Source: DASQUK01 sp035697145 (lineage in GTDB: Bacteria; Actinomycetota; Acidimicrobiia; Acidimicrobiales; VFJN01). From it: DNA of 19,333 bases. Made by a program: the position numbers and the translations under genes. Under the pieces are notes generated by a model. It was given only the letters and a program-made list of their open reading frames with translations, made no database searches and was not told where the DNA came from. The stretch's first letter is position 1. Every line of letters starts with the position of its first letter. Shown here piece by piece: positions 1 through 7,689 of the stretch. The stretch spans positions 1 through 19,333 of the forward strand of contig DASSDL010000098.1 in assembly GCA_035697145.1 (NCBI GenBank). Direction: 5' to 3'.

Positions 1-1077
1 ATTCCAGAGGCCGAGAAGAAGTATCTCGCAGGGGTCGGTGGCCAGTACGACTCAGAGGTCGTCTATCACAACATCCGTGCCGACCTCGAGAGGTTGGGCG
101 TCATCTTCATGGGCACCGATCAGGCGCTCAAGGAGCACCCCGAGTTCTTCCGCGAGTACTTCGGCACGGTGATTCCGGCCAACGACAACAAGCTGGCGGC
201 GCTGAACACCGCCGTGTGGTCGGGCGGCTCGTTCATCTACGTGCCGAAGGGCGTGAAAATCGAGTTCCCGCTGCAGGCGTATTTCCGCATCAACGCGGAG
301 AACATGGGCCAGTTCGAGCGCACGCTGATCATCGCCGACGAGGGCGCCAAGGTGCACTACATCGAAGGCTGCTCGGCCCCGGTGTACACCACCGACTCGC
401 TGCACTCCGCCGTGGTCGAGATCGTGGTCAAGCCCAGCGCCCGGGTGACCTACACGACCATCCAGAACTGGTCGAACAACGTGTTCAACCTGGTCACCAA
501 GCGCGCCCGGGTCGAGGCGGAGGGCCACATGGAATGGATCGACGGCAACATCGGGTCGCGCCTCACGATGAAGTACCCGGCCGTGTACATGGTGGGTCCC
601 AAGGCGACCGGTGAGGTGTTGTCGGTGGCCTACGCCGGGCCCGGCCAGCACCAGGACGCCGGCGCCAAGATGGTGCACGCCGCGCCCGAGACCACGTCCA
701 AGATCGTGTCCAAGTCGATCTCCAAGGACGGCGGCCGCACGTCGTACCGCGGCCTGGTCCGGGTCGAGGACGACGCCTTCGGCTGCAAGAGCCACGTGCA
801 GTGCGACGCGCTCATCCTCGACGAGGACTCGGTGAGCGACACGTTCCCCTACATGGAGGTGGGTGCCCGCGACGCCCAGATCGGCCACGAGGCCACCGTG
901 TCCAAGGTGGCCGACGAGCAGCTCTTCTACCTCATGAGCCGCGGGCTCTCCGAAGAGCAGGCCATGAGCATGGTGGTCAACGGCTTCATCGAGCCGGTCA
1001 CCCGCACCTTGCCCATGGAGTACGCCGTGGAGTGGAGCCGCCTGATCGAGCTCCAGATGGAGGGGTCGGTCGGCTAG
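1..1077 (+). CDS. sufB: SufB, Fe-S cluster assembly scaffold subunit (5' end outside window)
   Basis: SufB is the scaffold subunit of the cytosolic SufBCD complex, on which Fe-S clusters are built with sulfur delivered from SufS. The frame is open from base 1 and gives 358 residues. The family is usually about 470 residues, so roughly 110 N-terminal residues are missing. Family hallmarks seen are SEVVYHNI near fragment residue 19, the EGCSAP segment with a conserved Cys at fragment residue 124 (370-372), and the C-terminal stretch RGLSEEQAMSMVVNGFIEP with a following LPMEYAVEW. An in-frame ATG at 94 is internal, because family sequence continues upstream of it. It is the first visible gene of a + strand suf operon, followed after 84 bases by a small cysteine protein and then sufD, a Rieske ferredoxin and sufC. 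The identification is secure. Confidence 0.97.
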   Translation: MPEAEKKYLAGVGGQYDSEVVYHNIRADLERLGVIFMGTDQALKEHPEFFREYFGTVIPANDNKLAALNTAVWSGGSFIYVPKGVKIEFPLQAYFRINAENMGQFERTLIIADEGAKVHYIEGCSAPVYTTDSLHSAVVEIVVKPSARVTYTTIQNWSNNVFNLVTKRARVEAEGHMEWIDGNIGSRLTMKYPAVYMVGPKATGEVLSVAYAGPGQHQDAGAKMVHAAPETTSKIVSKSISKDGGRTSYRGLVRVEDDAFGCKSHVQCDALILDEDSVSDTFPYMEVGARDAQIGHEATVSKVADEQLFYLMSRGLSEEQAMSMVVNGFIEPVTRTLPMEYAVEWSRLIELQMEGSVG

Positions 1078-1097
1078 GCGACCGCCCACGCGTCTTG

Positions 1098-1135
1098 TTC
1101 GCGGGATGGGCTGTCGGCGCGGCCATCCCCGCGAA
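1098..1135. promoter_or_regulatory. Hairpin in the sufB-downstream gap
   Basis: TTCGCGGGATGG (1098-1109) pairs with CCATCCCCGCGAA (1123-1135), giving a 12-bp stem with one bulged C and a 13-base loop. It sits in the 84-base gap after the sufB stop, in an operon whose later genes overlap. The downstream bases on the + strand are GAAGAAAACG, with no T tract, so it is not a canonical intrinsic terminator in the sense direction. It could be an mRNA-processing or attenuation hairpin, or a protein-binding site. The structure is seen; the role is inferred. Confidence 0.45.
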
Positions 1136-1161
1136 GAAAACGCGGCGGGAGCTGGCAGAAT

Positions 1162-1527
1162 GTGCCCGTGCCGATGCGCCAGGACTGCAAGCACTTCGAG
1201 TCACGCACCTACCGCGACGGGGAAACCGTGCGGAAGTGCAACCTCGATCTGGCACCCGAGGCCCCGTGGCGGTGCCCCGAGAACTGCCCCGCATACCAGC
1301 GGCGCATGGCCGACGTCAACTGGTCGCACGGCACGCTGGTCACCCCGAGGACCCCTGACGAGCCGCTCGATGCGCTCGACCGCGCCGACGGTTCTGTGGC
1401 CCGCCTGCTCGACGAGGCCGAGGAGATCGTCAACGCCGCCGGCCCTCAGATCATGGCCGAGGTCCACGCCGAGCGGGACCGGGAGGCGGAGCCCCGCTGG
1501 CGCCGCTGGTTCCGCCGCAAGCCATGA
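1162..1527 (+). CDS. Small four-cysteine protein in the suf operon, function unknown
   Basis: This is a 121-residue protein I cannot assign to a named family. Its N-terminal third has four cysteines (Cys9, Cys26, Cys38, Cys42) in short motifs QDCKHF, RKCNLD and RCPENCPAY, a spacing compatible with a small zinc or Fe-S site. The middle is acidic (residues about 60-110) and the C-terminus is strongly basic with paired tryptophans (PRWRRWFRRKP). No signal peptide or membrane segment is visible. The start is GTG at 1162, chosen because GGGAG at 1147-1151 lies 10 bases upstream; GTG 1168 and ATG 1174 are alternatives. It lies between sufB and sufD on the same strand, so a role in Fe-S assembly or metal binding is plausible from context but unproven. 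Confidence 0.8.
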   Translation: MPVPMRQDCKHFESRTYRDGETVRKCNLDLAPEAPWRCPENCPAYQRRMADVNWSHGTLVTPRTPDEPLDALDRADGSVARLLDEAEEIVNAAGPQIMAEVHAERDREAEPRWRRWFRRKP

Positions 1528-1530
1528 CCA

Positions 1531-1540
1531 CGGGTACCCG
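1531..1540. repeat. Perfect 10-bp palindrome in the gap before sufD
   Basis: CGGGTACCCG is a perfect palindrome just after the stop of the four-cysteine gene, in the 79-base gap (1528-1606) before sufD. A TANNNT-like TAGGCT follows at 1542-1547, so an internal promoter with an overlapping operator is possible. A 10-bp palindrome can occur by chance in GC-rich DNA. No other structure was seen in this gap apart from the sufD ribosome binding site. Confidence 0.25.
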
Positions 1541-1591
1541 ATAGGCTCGATCGCTCCTGACCGCGGCGCCCACCCGCTCCGGGCGACCTGC

Positions 1592-1609
1592 GAAAGGACC
1601 TAGACGCTG
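1592..1609 (+). promoter_or_regulatory. Ribosome binding site and CTG start of sufD
   Basis: GAAAGGA (1592-1598) lies 8 bases upstream of CTG at 1607-1609. The sufD frame has a stop (TAG, 1601-1603) just before this CTG. It has no ATG, GTG or TTG until GTG 1727, which lies inside conserved SufD sequence. The Shine-Dalgarno position therefore picks CTG 1607 as the initiation codon. Confidence 0.7.
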
Positions 1610-2887
1610 AGCACCTTCACCCCTGACGCGAGCGCCGCGCTCGACGGCCCCGACTGGCTGCGCCGACGGCGCGCCGCGGCCGCCACGGGATTCGCGGGCG
1701 CCAGCCTGCCCACCACCGAGGAAGAGGTGTGGCGCTACAGCCGCATCGACGACCTCGACCTCGACGACTTCCAGCCGGCGTCCGGCACGGCGGCCGCCGG
1801 CGGTGGGGCTACCGGCGTCCCCGAGCTCCTGCGCCCGCTGCTCGACGCCACGCCGGCGCGGGCGGCCCTGGTCGTCGTCCGCAACGGGCGGGTCGTCCAC
1901 GCGGAGGTGCGCGGCGACCTGGCCGCCAAGGGCATGCGAGCCGAGCGGACCGGCGAGGGCGATGCCGACGTGCTCGGCGCCGCCATCGACCAGGCCCCCG
2001 ACGTGTTTCTCGGCTTCAACGACGCCTTCGTTGGTGACCCCGTGGTCGTGCGCGTGCCCGCGGGTGTAACCGTCGACGCGCCGGTCGTGGTAGCCCATGT
2101 CACCGAGGGCGACGGTTGCGCCGCCTTCCCTCGGCTGGTGGTCGACGCGGGGGACGACAGCGAGGTGTCCGTCCTGGAGATCCAGCTGTCGGGACCGGAG
2201 CCGAGCCTGGTCGTGCCGGTCACCGAGATCATGGTCGGGCGCGCCGCCCGGGTGGGCCACCTGACGGTGCAGCAACTCGGGCTCGCCAGCTGGCAGCTCG
2301 GGCTCCAGGTGGCCAGCGTCGAGGCCGAGGCCAGCCTGCGGACCACCACCGTCGGCTTCGGCGGCGACTACACCCGGCTGCGCACCGATTGCCGCATGGT
2401 GGGACGGGGCGCTACCGGGGAGCTCGATGCGGTGTACTTCGGCGAGGGCGACCAGACCCTCGACTTCCGCACCTTCCAGGATCACATCGCCCCCGATTGC
2501 ACGTCGAACCTGCTGTTCAAGGGTGCGGTCGGTGGTCGGTCGCGGTCCGTCTACACCGGGATGATCCGGGTGGGGAAGCAGGCCCGGGGCACCAACGCCT
2601 TTCAGACCAACCGGAACGTCAAGCTGTCCGACGGGGCCTGGGCCGAGTCGGTGCCCAACCTGGTGATCGAGAACAACGACGTGCGCTGCAGCCACGCCTC
2701 CGCCGTCGGTCCCATCGACGAGGAGCAGCGCTTCTACCTCGAGAGCCGGGGGCTCCCCACCGACGAGGCCGAGCGGCTGATCGTCAGCGGGTTCTTCGAC
2801 GAGGTCCTGGGCCGGGCACCGGTTCCGGCGGTGGTGCCGCTGCTGCGTTCCACGGTCGCCGCCAAGTTCGAGAGGCGCGAGGCGTGA
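1607..2887 (+). CDS. sufD: SufD, Fe-S cluster assembly subunit
   Basis: SufD pairs with SufB in the SufBC2D complex and is needed for iron acquisition and cluster assembly on the scaffold. The product is 426 residues when started at CTG 1607, a normal length for actinobacterial SufD. The N-terminus (STFTPDASAALDGPDWLRRR) leads into the family segment LPTTEEEVWRYSRIDDLDL. The first standard start codon, GTG 1727, falls inside that segment and would truncate the protein by 40 residues. The C-terminal core contains QDHIAPDCTSNLLFKG and the conserved CSHASAVGPIDEEQRFYL, with Cys361 and His363; this His corresponds to the essential His360 of E. coli SufD. The stop overlaps the Rieske gene start by one base (TGATG). 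Family assignment is secure and the start is well supported. Confidence 0.93.
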   Translation: MSTFTPDASAALDGPDWLRRRRAAAATGFAGASLPTTEEEVWRYSRIDDLDLDDFQPASGTAAAGGGATGVPELLRPLLDATPARAALVVVRNGRVVHAEVRGDLAAKGMRAERTGEGDADVLGAAIDQAPDVFLGFNDAFVGDPVVVRVPAGVTVDAPVVVAHVTEGDGCAAFPRLVVDAGDDSEVSVLEIQLSGPEPSLVVPVTEIMVGRAARVGHLTVQQLGLASWQLGLQVASVEAEASLRTTTVGFGGDYTRLRTDCRMVGRGATGELDAVYFGEGDQTLDFRTFQDHIAPDCTSNLLFKGAVGGRSRSVYTGMIRVGKQARGTNAFQTNRNVKLSDGAWAESVPNLVIENNDVRCSHASAVGPIDEEQRFYLESRGLPTDEAERLIVSGFFDEVLGRAPVPAVVPLLRSTVAAKFERREA

Positions 2888-3216
2888 TGCCCGAGCACGC
2901 GATCCGGCAACGGCTCTGCCGCCTCGACGAGCTCGAGTCGGGCGAGGCACGCCGGTTCGAGGTCGGCAAGCGGCCGATCGCCGTCGTCCGGATCGGTGAC
3001 GACGTCTACGCCATCGGCGACCGCTGCACGCATCAGGACATCTCGCTCGCCGAGGGCGAGGTGCACGCCGAGGAGAGGACGATCGAGTGCTGGAAGCATG
3101 GCAGCGAGTTCTCGCTCGAGACCGGCGAGCCCCTCAGCCTGCCTGCCACCAGGCCCGAGCCCGTCTACGAGGTGCGGGTCGAGGACGGCGACATCGTGGT
3201 GGTCATCGATGAGTAG
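2887..3216 (+). CDS. Rieske-type [2Fe-2S] ferredoxin of the suf operon
   Basis: This is a 109-residue soluble Rieske ferredoxin. The cluster ligands are visible as Cys47-x-His49 (RCTHQD) and Cys68-x2-His71 (ECWKHGSEF), followed by the usual SLETGEPLSLPA segment. It resembles the small proteins often annotated as non-heme iron oxygenase ferredoxin subunits. There is no oxygenase gene nearby; instead it sits between sufD and sufC, an arrangement known from Streptomyces suf operons, so electron supply during cluster assembly or repair is the likely role (inference). It starts at ATG 2887, overlapping the sufD stop by one base, and its end overlaps the sufC start by 8 bases, so translation of the three is probably coupled. 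No membrane anchor is present. Confidence 0.93.
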   Translation: MPEHAIRQRLCRLDELESGEARRFEVGKRPIAVVRIGDDVYAIGDRCTHQDISLAEGEVHAEERTIECWKHGSEFSLETGEPLSLPATRPEPVYEVRVEDGDIVVVIDE

Positions 3217-4066
3217 CCCTCCCAAGGTTGGGCACGTGCTCGAGATCTCCGGCCTGCGGGCGGGCGTGTCGGGCAAGGAGATCCTGCGCGGCATCGACCT
3301 GACCGTGCGGTCCGGCGAGGTTCACGCCGTCATGGGACCCAACGGATCGGGAAAGTCGACGCTTGCCCACGTGTTGATGGGCCGGCCCGGCTACGAGGTG
3401 CTCGGCGGGTCCGTCACGCTCGACGGCGTCGACCTGCTGGGCCTCGAGCCATGGCAGCGTGCCCAGGCCGGGCTGTTCCTGGCCCTGCAGTATCCGACCG
3501 AGGTGCCGGGCGTGTCCCTCCACGCACTGCTCGAGTCCGCAGCCCGGGCCGGTGGGCGCGACGCTGCCGCCGTCGACGCCGACATCCGGGCCGAGGCCCA
3601 ACGCCTAGCCCTCGATCTCCGGCTCATCGACCGCCCGCTGAACGTCGACCTGTCGGGCGGCGAGAAGAAGAAGAACGAGACGTTGCAGCTCGGCGTGCTG
3701 CGCCCATCCATCGCCGTGCTCGACGAGCTCGACTCCGGCCTGGACATCGACGCGCTGCGGGCCTGTTCCCGCCGGGTGGAGGCTGCCACCAACGAGATCG
3801 GCCTCGGCGTGCTCGCCATCACCCACTACAGCCGGCTGCTGCACGAGCTCCGGGCCGACCGGGTGCACGTCCTGGCCAAGGGCCAGATCGTCCGCTCCGG
3901 CGGCCCCGAGCTGTCGGAGGAGGTCGAGGACCGGGGCTACGCCGGGATGCTCGGCGCCGAGCTGGCGGGCGAGGACGAGGGCCAACCCGTCTCGATCCGC
4001 CCCGCCATCGAGGACCCCTTCGGAGGCCCCGGCGGCGACGACCCATTCGCCGACCCCCTCGCCTGA
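3209..4066 (+). CDS. sufC: SufC, ABC-type ATPase of the SufBCD complex
   Basis: SufC is the ABC ATPase that drives conformational change of the SufBCD scaffold. The 285-residue product has Walker A GPNGSGKST (43-51), the SufC-specific signature LSGGEKKKNE (148-157), Walker B IAVLDELDSGLD (168-179) and the switch His206 in THYSR. ATG 3209 lies inside the end of the Rieske gene (8-base overlap), consistent with translational coupling. Family members are about 250-260 residues; here there is an extra tail after about residue 255 that is rich in Asp, Gly and Pro and repeats a DPF motif (around 269 and 278). The next gene runs convergently and its stop codon lies only 8 bases away, leaving no room for a terminator. 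Function is secure; the tail's role is unknown. Confidence 0.96.
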   Translation: MSSPPKVGHVLEISGLRAGVSGKEILRGIDLTVRSGEVHAVMGPNGSGKSTLAHVLMGRPGYEVLGGSVTLDGVDLLGLEPWQRAQAGLFLALQYPTEVPGVSLHALLESAARAGGRDAAAVDADIRAEAQRLALDLRLIDRPLNVDLSGGEKKKNETLQLGVLRPSIAVLDELDSGLDIDALRACSRRVEAATNEIGLGVLAITHYSRLLHELRADRVHVLAKGQIVRSGGPELSEEVEDRGYAGMLGAELAGEDEGQPVSIRPAIEDPFGGPGGDDPFADPLA

Positions 4067-4074
4067 GGCCAGCG

Positions 4075-7000
4075 CTACAGCTCGCGCAGCCCCAGCGTCG
4101 CCGTCGCCCAGCGGGACTCGCCGCGCAGGGCGGCCAGCCACTCGCGGTCGGATGGCCGGCCCCGCGCCTCGAGCACGTCGGCCAGCACGCTCTGCGTGAA
4201 CGCCACCCACGGGCGGGCCTGGAGGGCGCTGTAGCGGCGCAGCGCGACCAGCATGTGGCGCTCGGCGTCGGCCCAGTCTCCCGACACCGCAGCCAGCCGG
4301 CCGAGGTGGAACGCGGCCACGCCGGCGAAGGTGCGGTAGCCGATGCCACACGTCAGGTCGGCGTGAGGGGCCAGCAGGGCCCGGACCGCATCGACGAGTC
4401 CGGGATCTCCGAGGTCGGCGGCGACCAGCGCCAAGACGCCGAGTGCGTGCTGGTGCTCGTCCCCCGGCGGAAGGGGTCGTACGCCGGCGACCATGTCGCG
4501 CGCGACGAGCCTGGCGCCGTCGCCTTCACCCCGGACGAGGAGCTCGAGGGCGGCGTCGGCGGTCGGATCCGGCCCGCCCGCTGCATGGGCGTCGGAGGCG
4601 ACGGACGCCGGGGAGCTCAGCACCCAGGCCAGGACCGCGCGATGCCGCCGGCCCACGATGCCCGCCGCCTCCGGCCCGTCGAGGACGCCGCGGGCGCGGG
4701 CGGCGGCCTCGACCGCCACCAGCGCGTCGTCGAAGTGGCCGGTCATCGCCGCCTTCGCGGCCTCGTGCTCCGCCGCCAACGCCGCTGCGACCCGATCGTC
4801 GGTCTTGGCCGCGGCCTCCTCGATGACATGGAGGCAGGCCTGGACCATCTCGTCGTCGCCGGCCAACGCCGCTGCCATGGCGCGCTCGTGCGCGGCCACC
4901 ACGGCCGAGGCGGCGTCACCCGCCGCGTCGGCGAGGATGGCCAGGTCGTCGGCGAGGGCGATCCGCTCGTCGAGGTGATCGGGGCCGCCCAGCGCATCCA
5001 ACCGTCGGCGTACGGCCTGCAGGGCATCGTCGGAGAGGCGCGGGCCGGTGCTGCCGCCGAGGGCCGCGGCGCGGGCCAGCAGCCGCGCGTGCACGAGCGC
5101 GCCGTCCTCGTCGGTCGGCCGGAACGAGCCCAGAGCCACCTCCACCAGGGCTCCGGCATCTGTCCGCAGCTCCGGACGTTCCGCACTGCGGTCGGCGAGC
5201 GCCAGCGCGGCGCGGGCGAGCACGTCGAACCGGCCGTGCCGCCGGGCCACCGTGGCCGCCTCGATGAGGGTGGGCTCCCCGCCGGGATCGCCGGCGGCCA
5301 GCAGCGCCATCGCCAGGTCGGTGAGCACCTCGGCGCGCTGGCCGCCGTCGTCCGCCGGCAGGTGGGTGAGGGCTTGGCGTTCCAATCGCACCGCTTCGGC
5401 CAGCGCCCGGCGTTCGGTCGCCTGGGCGGCGGCGGCCCGTGACCAGCGCACCGCTCGTCGATCCCCCTGCGGCGTGGCGGTCGCGGATGTGTGGTGCGCA
5501 AGGATGGCCGTGTAGTCGTGGAGGCGATCGGACCGCCGGGACTCGATGGCGTCGGCCAGCCGCGCATGCAGGGCGCGGCGCCGGGCGCCGCTCAGCTGGG
5601 CGACGAGGGTGCGGCGCACGATGTCGTGCGGGAACCGGTAGCGCTCGGCGCTCTCTTCGCTGACCAACCCCGACCCCAGCGCGGCATCGAGGGCATCGAG
5701 GGTGTCCGTGTCGTCGAGGCCCGCCGCGGCCGCCACCAGGTCCAGCTCGAACCGCGTTCCCGCCACCGCCGCCACGCGCAGCAGCTCGGTGGCGGCACCG
5801 CCGAGGCGCCCGAGCCGGCCGGCGACCAGCTCCTGGACGCCGAGCGGGATCGGCGCGTCCGGCGCATCCAGCGGTGCACGCAGCATCTCGGTGACCAGGA
5901 AGGGATTGCCGGCGGTCTCGGCCACCAGGCGGCGGGCCAGCGTCACCTGATAACGAGGGCCCGGCACGCTCTGCCGCACGAGGACGCGCACGTCCGACTC
6001 GTCCAGGCCCCCCAACGGCAGGCGACGCACCCAGCCGTCGCGGTCGAGGGCGTGGATGACGTCGCCCAGGACGCTGCCGGGAGCTACGTCCTGGTCGCGC
6101 GAGATGGCGACCACCAGCACCGGCGCGTCGCCGGCCCGTCGGAGAAGGTGGCGCACGAGCAGCAGGGTGTCGTCGTCCGCCCATTGCAGGTCGTCGAGCA
6201 CCAGCAGCACCGCACGGTCGGCCGCCGCCGATGCCACCAGCGTCGTGACGGCGTCGAACAGGCGGGCTCGCCCGTCGGGGCCGCCGCCGGGCGTTCGGGG
6301 CCCGTCGAGCGAGGGCAGTACCGTCGCCAGCTCGGCCCGGGCCGCCTCGTCCAGTGCGGGGAGCTCGTCGGCCGGCGTGGCGGCGACGTAGCCGTCGAGC
6401 GCCTCCACGATGGGCTGGTACGGCACGATCGCTTCCTGGTCGCAACGACCGAACAGCACCAGTCCACCCTGCGCCGACACCCGGCGGGCCGCCTCGGTGG
6501 CCAGGCGGGTCTTGCCGATCCCGGCCTCGCCCGTCACGACGACGACGTGGCGGGCGCCGGCGGCGGCCCGATCCCAGGCGGTGCCCAGCACGGCAAGCTC
6601 GGTATCGCGGCCCACGAACGGTGCCGGAGCGGAGACCCCACTGCCGGCGTCGGCGGGGCCTGCGGCGTCGGGACCCGTGCCCACGCTCACCACCCGAGCC
6701 GGCGGCGCCGGACCCAGCAGCTGGAGGTACGCGGCCTCTGTCTCGGCGTCGGGGTCGATCCCCAGCTCATCGGCCAGGACGCGGCGCAGGCGCTGGTAGG
6801 CGAGCAGCGCCTCGCCCCGGTTGCCGGCGGCGGCATGGGCCGCGATGCGGGCGCGGTGGGCGCTCTCCCGCAGGGGTGCCCGCTCGACGGCCTCGTCGGC
6901 GAGGGCCAGGGCTGCCGCCGCGTCGCCGCTTTGACGAAGAATCGCCCGGCTCGCCACCTCGAGGGCCGCCACCAGCAGGTCGGACAGGCGATCACGCTGC

Positions 7001-7473
7001 TCGTCCACCCAGGCCCCGTGGCGGCCCGCCAGGAACGGGCCCCGGAGCCGGGCGGCGGCGTGAGACGCGCCCCGGTTTGCGGAGGCGGTATCGCCGGAGG
7101 CCAAGGCCTCGCGGGCGGCGGCCAGGGCCTGTTCGGCATCCTCGACGTCGACGTGGACCGAAACCCCGTCGGGCAACTGCCAGCGATAGCGCCCGCCCTG
7201 GGCCACGAGCGGGTCGGGTGCGGCGGGACCTAGCGCCTCCTTGAGGAACGATCGGACCCGGCTCATGGTCATGCGCAAGGCGGAGCCCGAGGTCGCCGGT
7301 AGGCCGTCGGGCCACAGGGCCTCGGCGAGCCGATCGGACGTGACGCCCTGGGCTCGTTCGAGCGTCAGCAGCGCCAGCGCGACCTGGGCGTTCGCTCCCG
7401 CCAGCGACAGCCTGGACTCGTCGCCCTCGCCCCCGACCGCGATGTCGCCGATGAGCGTGATCTCGAGACGCAC
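4075..7473 (-). CDS. BTAD-type transcriptional regulator with ATPase and TPR-like domains
   Basis: This is a large (1132-residue) SARP/AfsR-like regulator. Residues about 1-100 form an OmpR-type winged helix (LEITLIGDIAV at the N-terminus, TSDRLAEALWPDG, ALRMTMSRVRSFLKE). Residues about 108-254 form a bacterial transcriptional activation domain ending in LADELGIDPDAETEAAYLQLL. A STAND/AAA-type ATPase follows from FVGRD (286-290), with Walker A GEAGIGKT (315-322) and Walker B VLLVLDD (about 422-428) followed by LQWADDD. The remaining ~500 residues are Ala/Leu-rich helical repeats of TPR type. There is no C-terminal LuxR helix-turn-helix. The start is GTG 7473, behind a strong GGGGAGGAGG; an upstream in-frame ATG at 7527 has no binding site. 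It is divergent from the GMC/hydrolase fusion gene and may control it. Its ligand is unknown. Confidence 0.88.
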   Translation of the reverse strand: MRLEITLIGDIAVGGEGDESRLSLAGANAQVALALLTLERAQGVTSDRLAEALWPDGLPATSGSALRMTMSRVRSFLKEALGPAAPDPLVAQGGRYRWQLPDGVSVHVDVEDAEQALAAAREALASGDTASANRGASHAAARLRGPFLAGRHGAWVDEQRDRLSDLLVAALEVASRAILRQSGDAAAALALADEAVERAPLRESAHRARIAAHAAAGNRGEALLAYQRLRRVLADELGIDPDAETEAAYLQLLGPAPPARVVSVGTGPDAAGPADAGSGVSAPAPFVGRDTELAVLGTAWDRAAAGARHVVVVTGEAGIGKTRLATEAARRVSAQGGLVLFGRCDQEAIVPYQPIVEALDGYVAATPADELPALDEAARAELATVLPSLDGPRTPGGGPDGRARLFDAVTTLVASAAADRAVLLVLDDLQWADDDTLLLVRHLLRRAGDAPVLVVAISRDQDVAPGSVLGDVIHALDRDGWVRRLPLGGLDESDVRVLVRQSVPGPRYQVTLARRLVAETAGNPFLVTEMLRAPLDAPDAPIPLGVQELVAGRLGRLGGAATELLRVAAVAGTRFELDLVAAAAGLDDTDTLDALDAALGSGLVSEESAERYRFPHDIVRRTLVAQLSGARRRALHARLADAIESRRSDRLHDYTAILAHHTSATATPQGDRRAVRWSRAAAAQATERRALAEAVRLERQALTHLPADDGGQRAEVLTDLAMALLAAGDPGGEPTLIEAATVARRHGRFDVLARAALALADRSAERPELRTDAGALVEVALGSFRPTDEDGALVHARLLARAAALGGSTGPRLSDDALQAVRRRLDALGGPDHLDERIALADDLAILADAAGDAASAVVAAHERAMAAALAGDDEMVQACLHVIEEAAAKTDDRVAAALAAEHEAAKAAMTGHFDDALVAVEAAARARGVLDGPEAAGIVGRRHRAVLAWVLSSPASVASDAHAAGGPDPTADAALELLVRGEGDGARLVARDMVAGVRPLPPGDEHQHALGVLALVAADLGDPGLVDAVRALLAPHADLTCGIGYRTFAGVAAFHLGRLAAVSGDWADAERHMLVALRRYSALQARPWVAFTQSVLADVLEARGRPSDREWLAALRGESRWATATLGLREL

Positions 7474-7476
7474 CTG

Positions 7477-7486
7477 CCTCCTCCCC
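7477..7486 (-). promoter_or_regulatory. Strong ribosome binding site deciding the BTAD regulator start
   Basis: Read on the - strand this is GGGGAGGAGG, ending 3 bases before GTG 7473; its first GGAGG register gives a spacing of about 6. No comparable site precedes the upstream in-frame ATG at 7527, so the GTG is preferred. Confidence 0.75.
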
Positions 7487-7540
7487 AACGAGTCTGTCAC
7501 CCAGAACGGAAAGCCCAGGTCATCCATACGAGGAGGGCGT

Positions 7541-7583
7541 TTGCGCGCCGCTTGTCGCAAGGCGTTGCGCGGATGTTGCGCGG
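7541..7583 (+). repeat. TTGCGCG direct repeats, possible SARP/BTAD operator
   Basis: GTTGCGCGG occurs at 7564-7572 and again at 7575-7583, an exact 11-base period; another TTGCGCG begins at 7541 and a further copy lies at 7721. SARP-family activators bind heptamer direct repeats spaced about one helical turn (11 bp) apart, close upstream of a -10 element. Here CATCAT at 7591-7596 follows at a fitting distance. The adjacent divergent gene encodes a BTAD regulator. The repeats are seen; binding is inferred. Confidence 0.5.
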
Positions 7584-7689
7584 CCCGCCGCATCATGCCC
7601 CCCACGGAGCAACCACGTGCCATCCCAGCCGACACGTTGCGGCGGAAATTCGTGGCGGGAACGGGTGAGCACGGCGGATGCACCCCGGC

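Noticed and set aside
1098..1140. Intrinsic terminator after sufB
   Set aside because: The hairpin is real, but the + strand continues with GAAGAAAACG rather than a T tract, and co-oriented suf genes follow, so a full terminator is not claimed.
1451..2950. A 499-codon - strand open frame opposite sufD
   Set aside because: No recognisable domains; sufD on the other strand is certain and the frame is a typical high-GC shadow.
3451..5442. A 663-codon + strand open frame spanning the end of sufC and the BTAD regulator
   Set aside because: It overlaps two well-supported genes in other frames and shows only Pro/Arg/Gly-rich shadow sequence.
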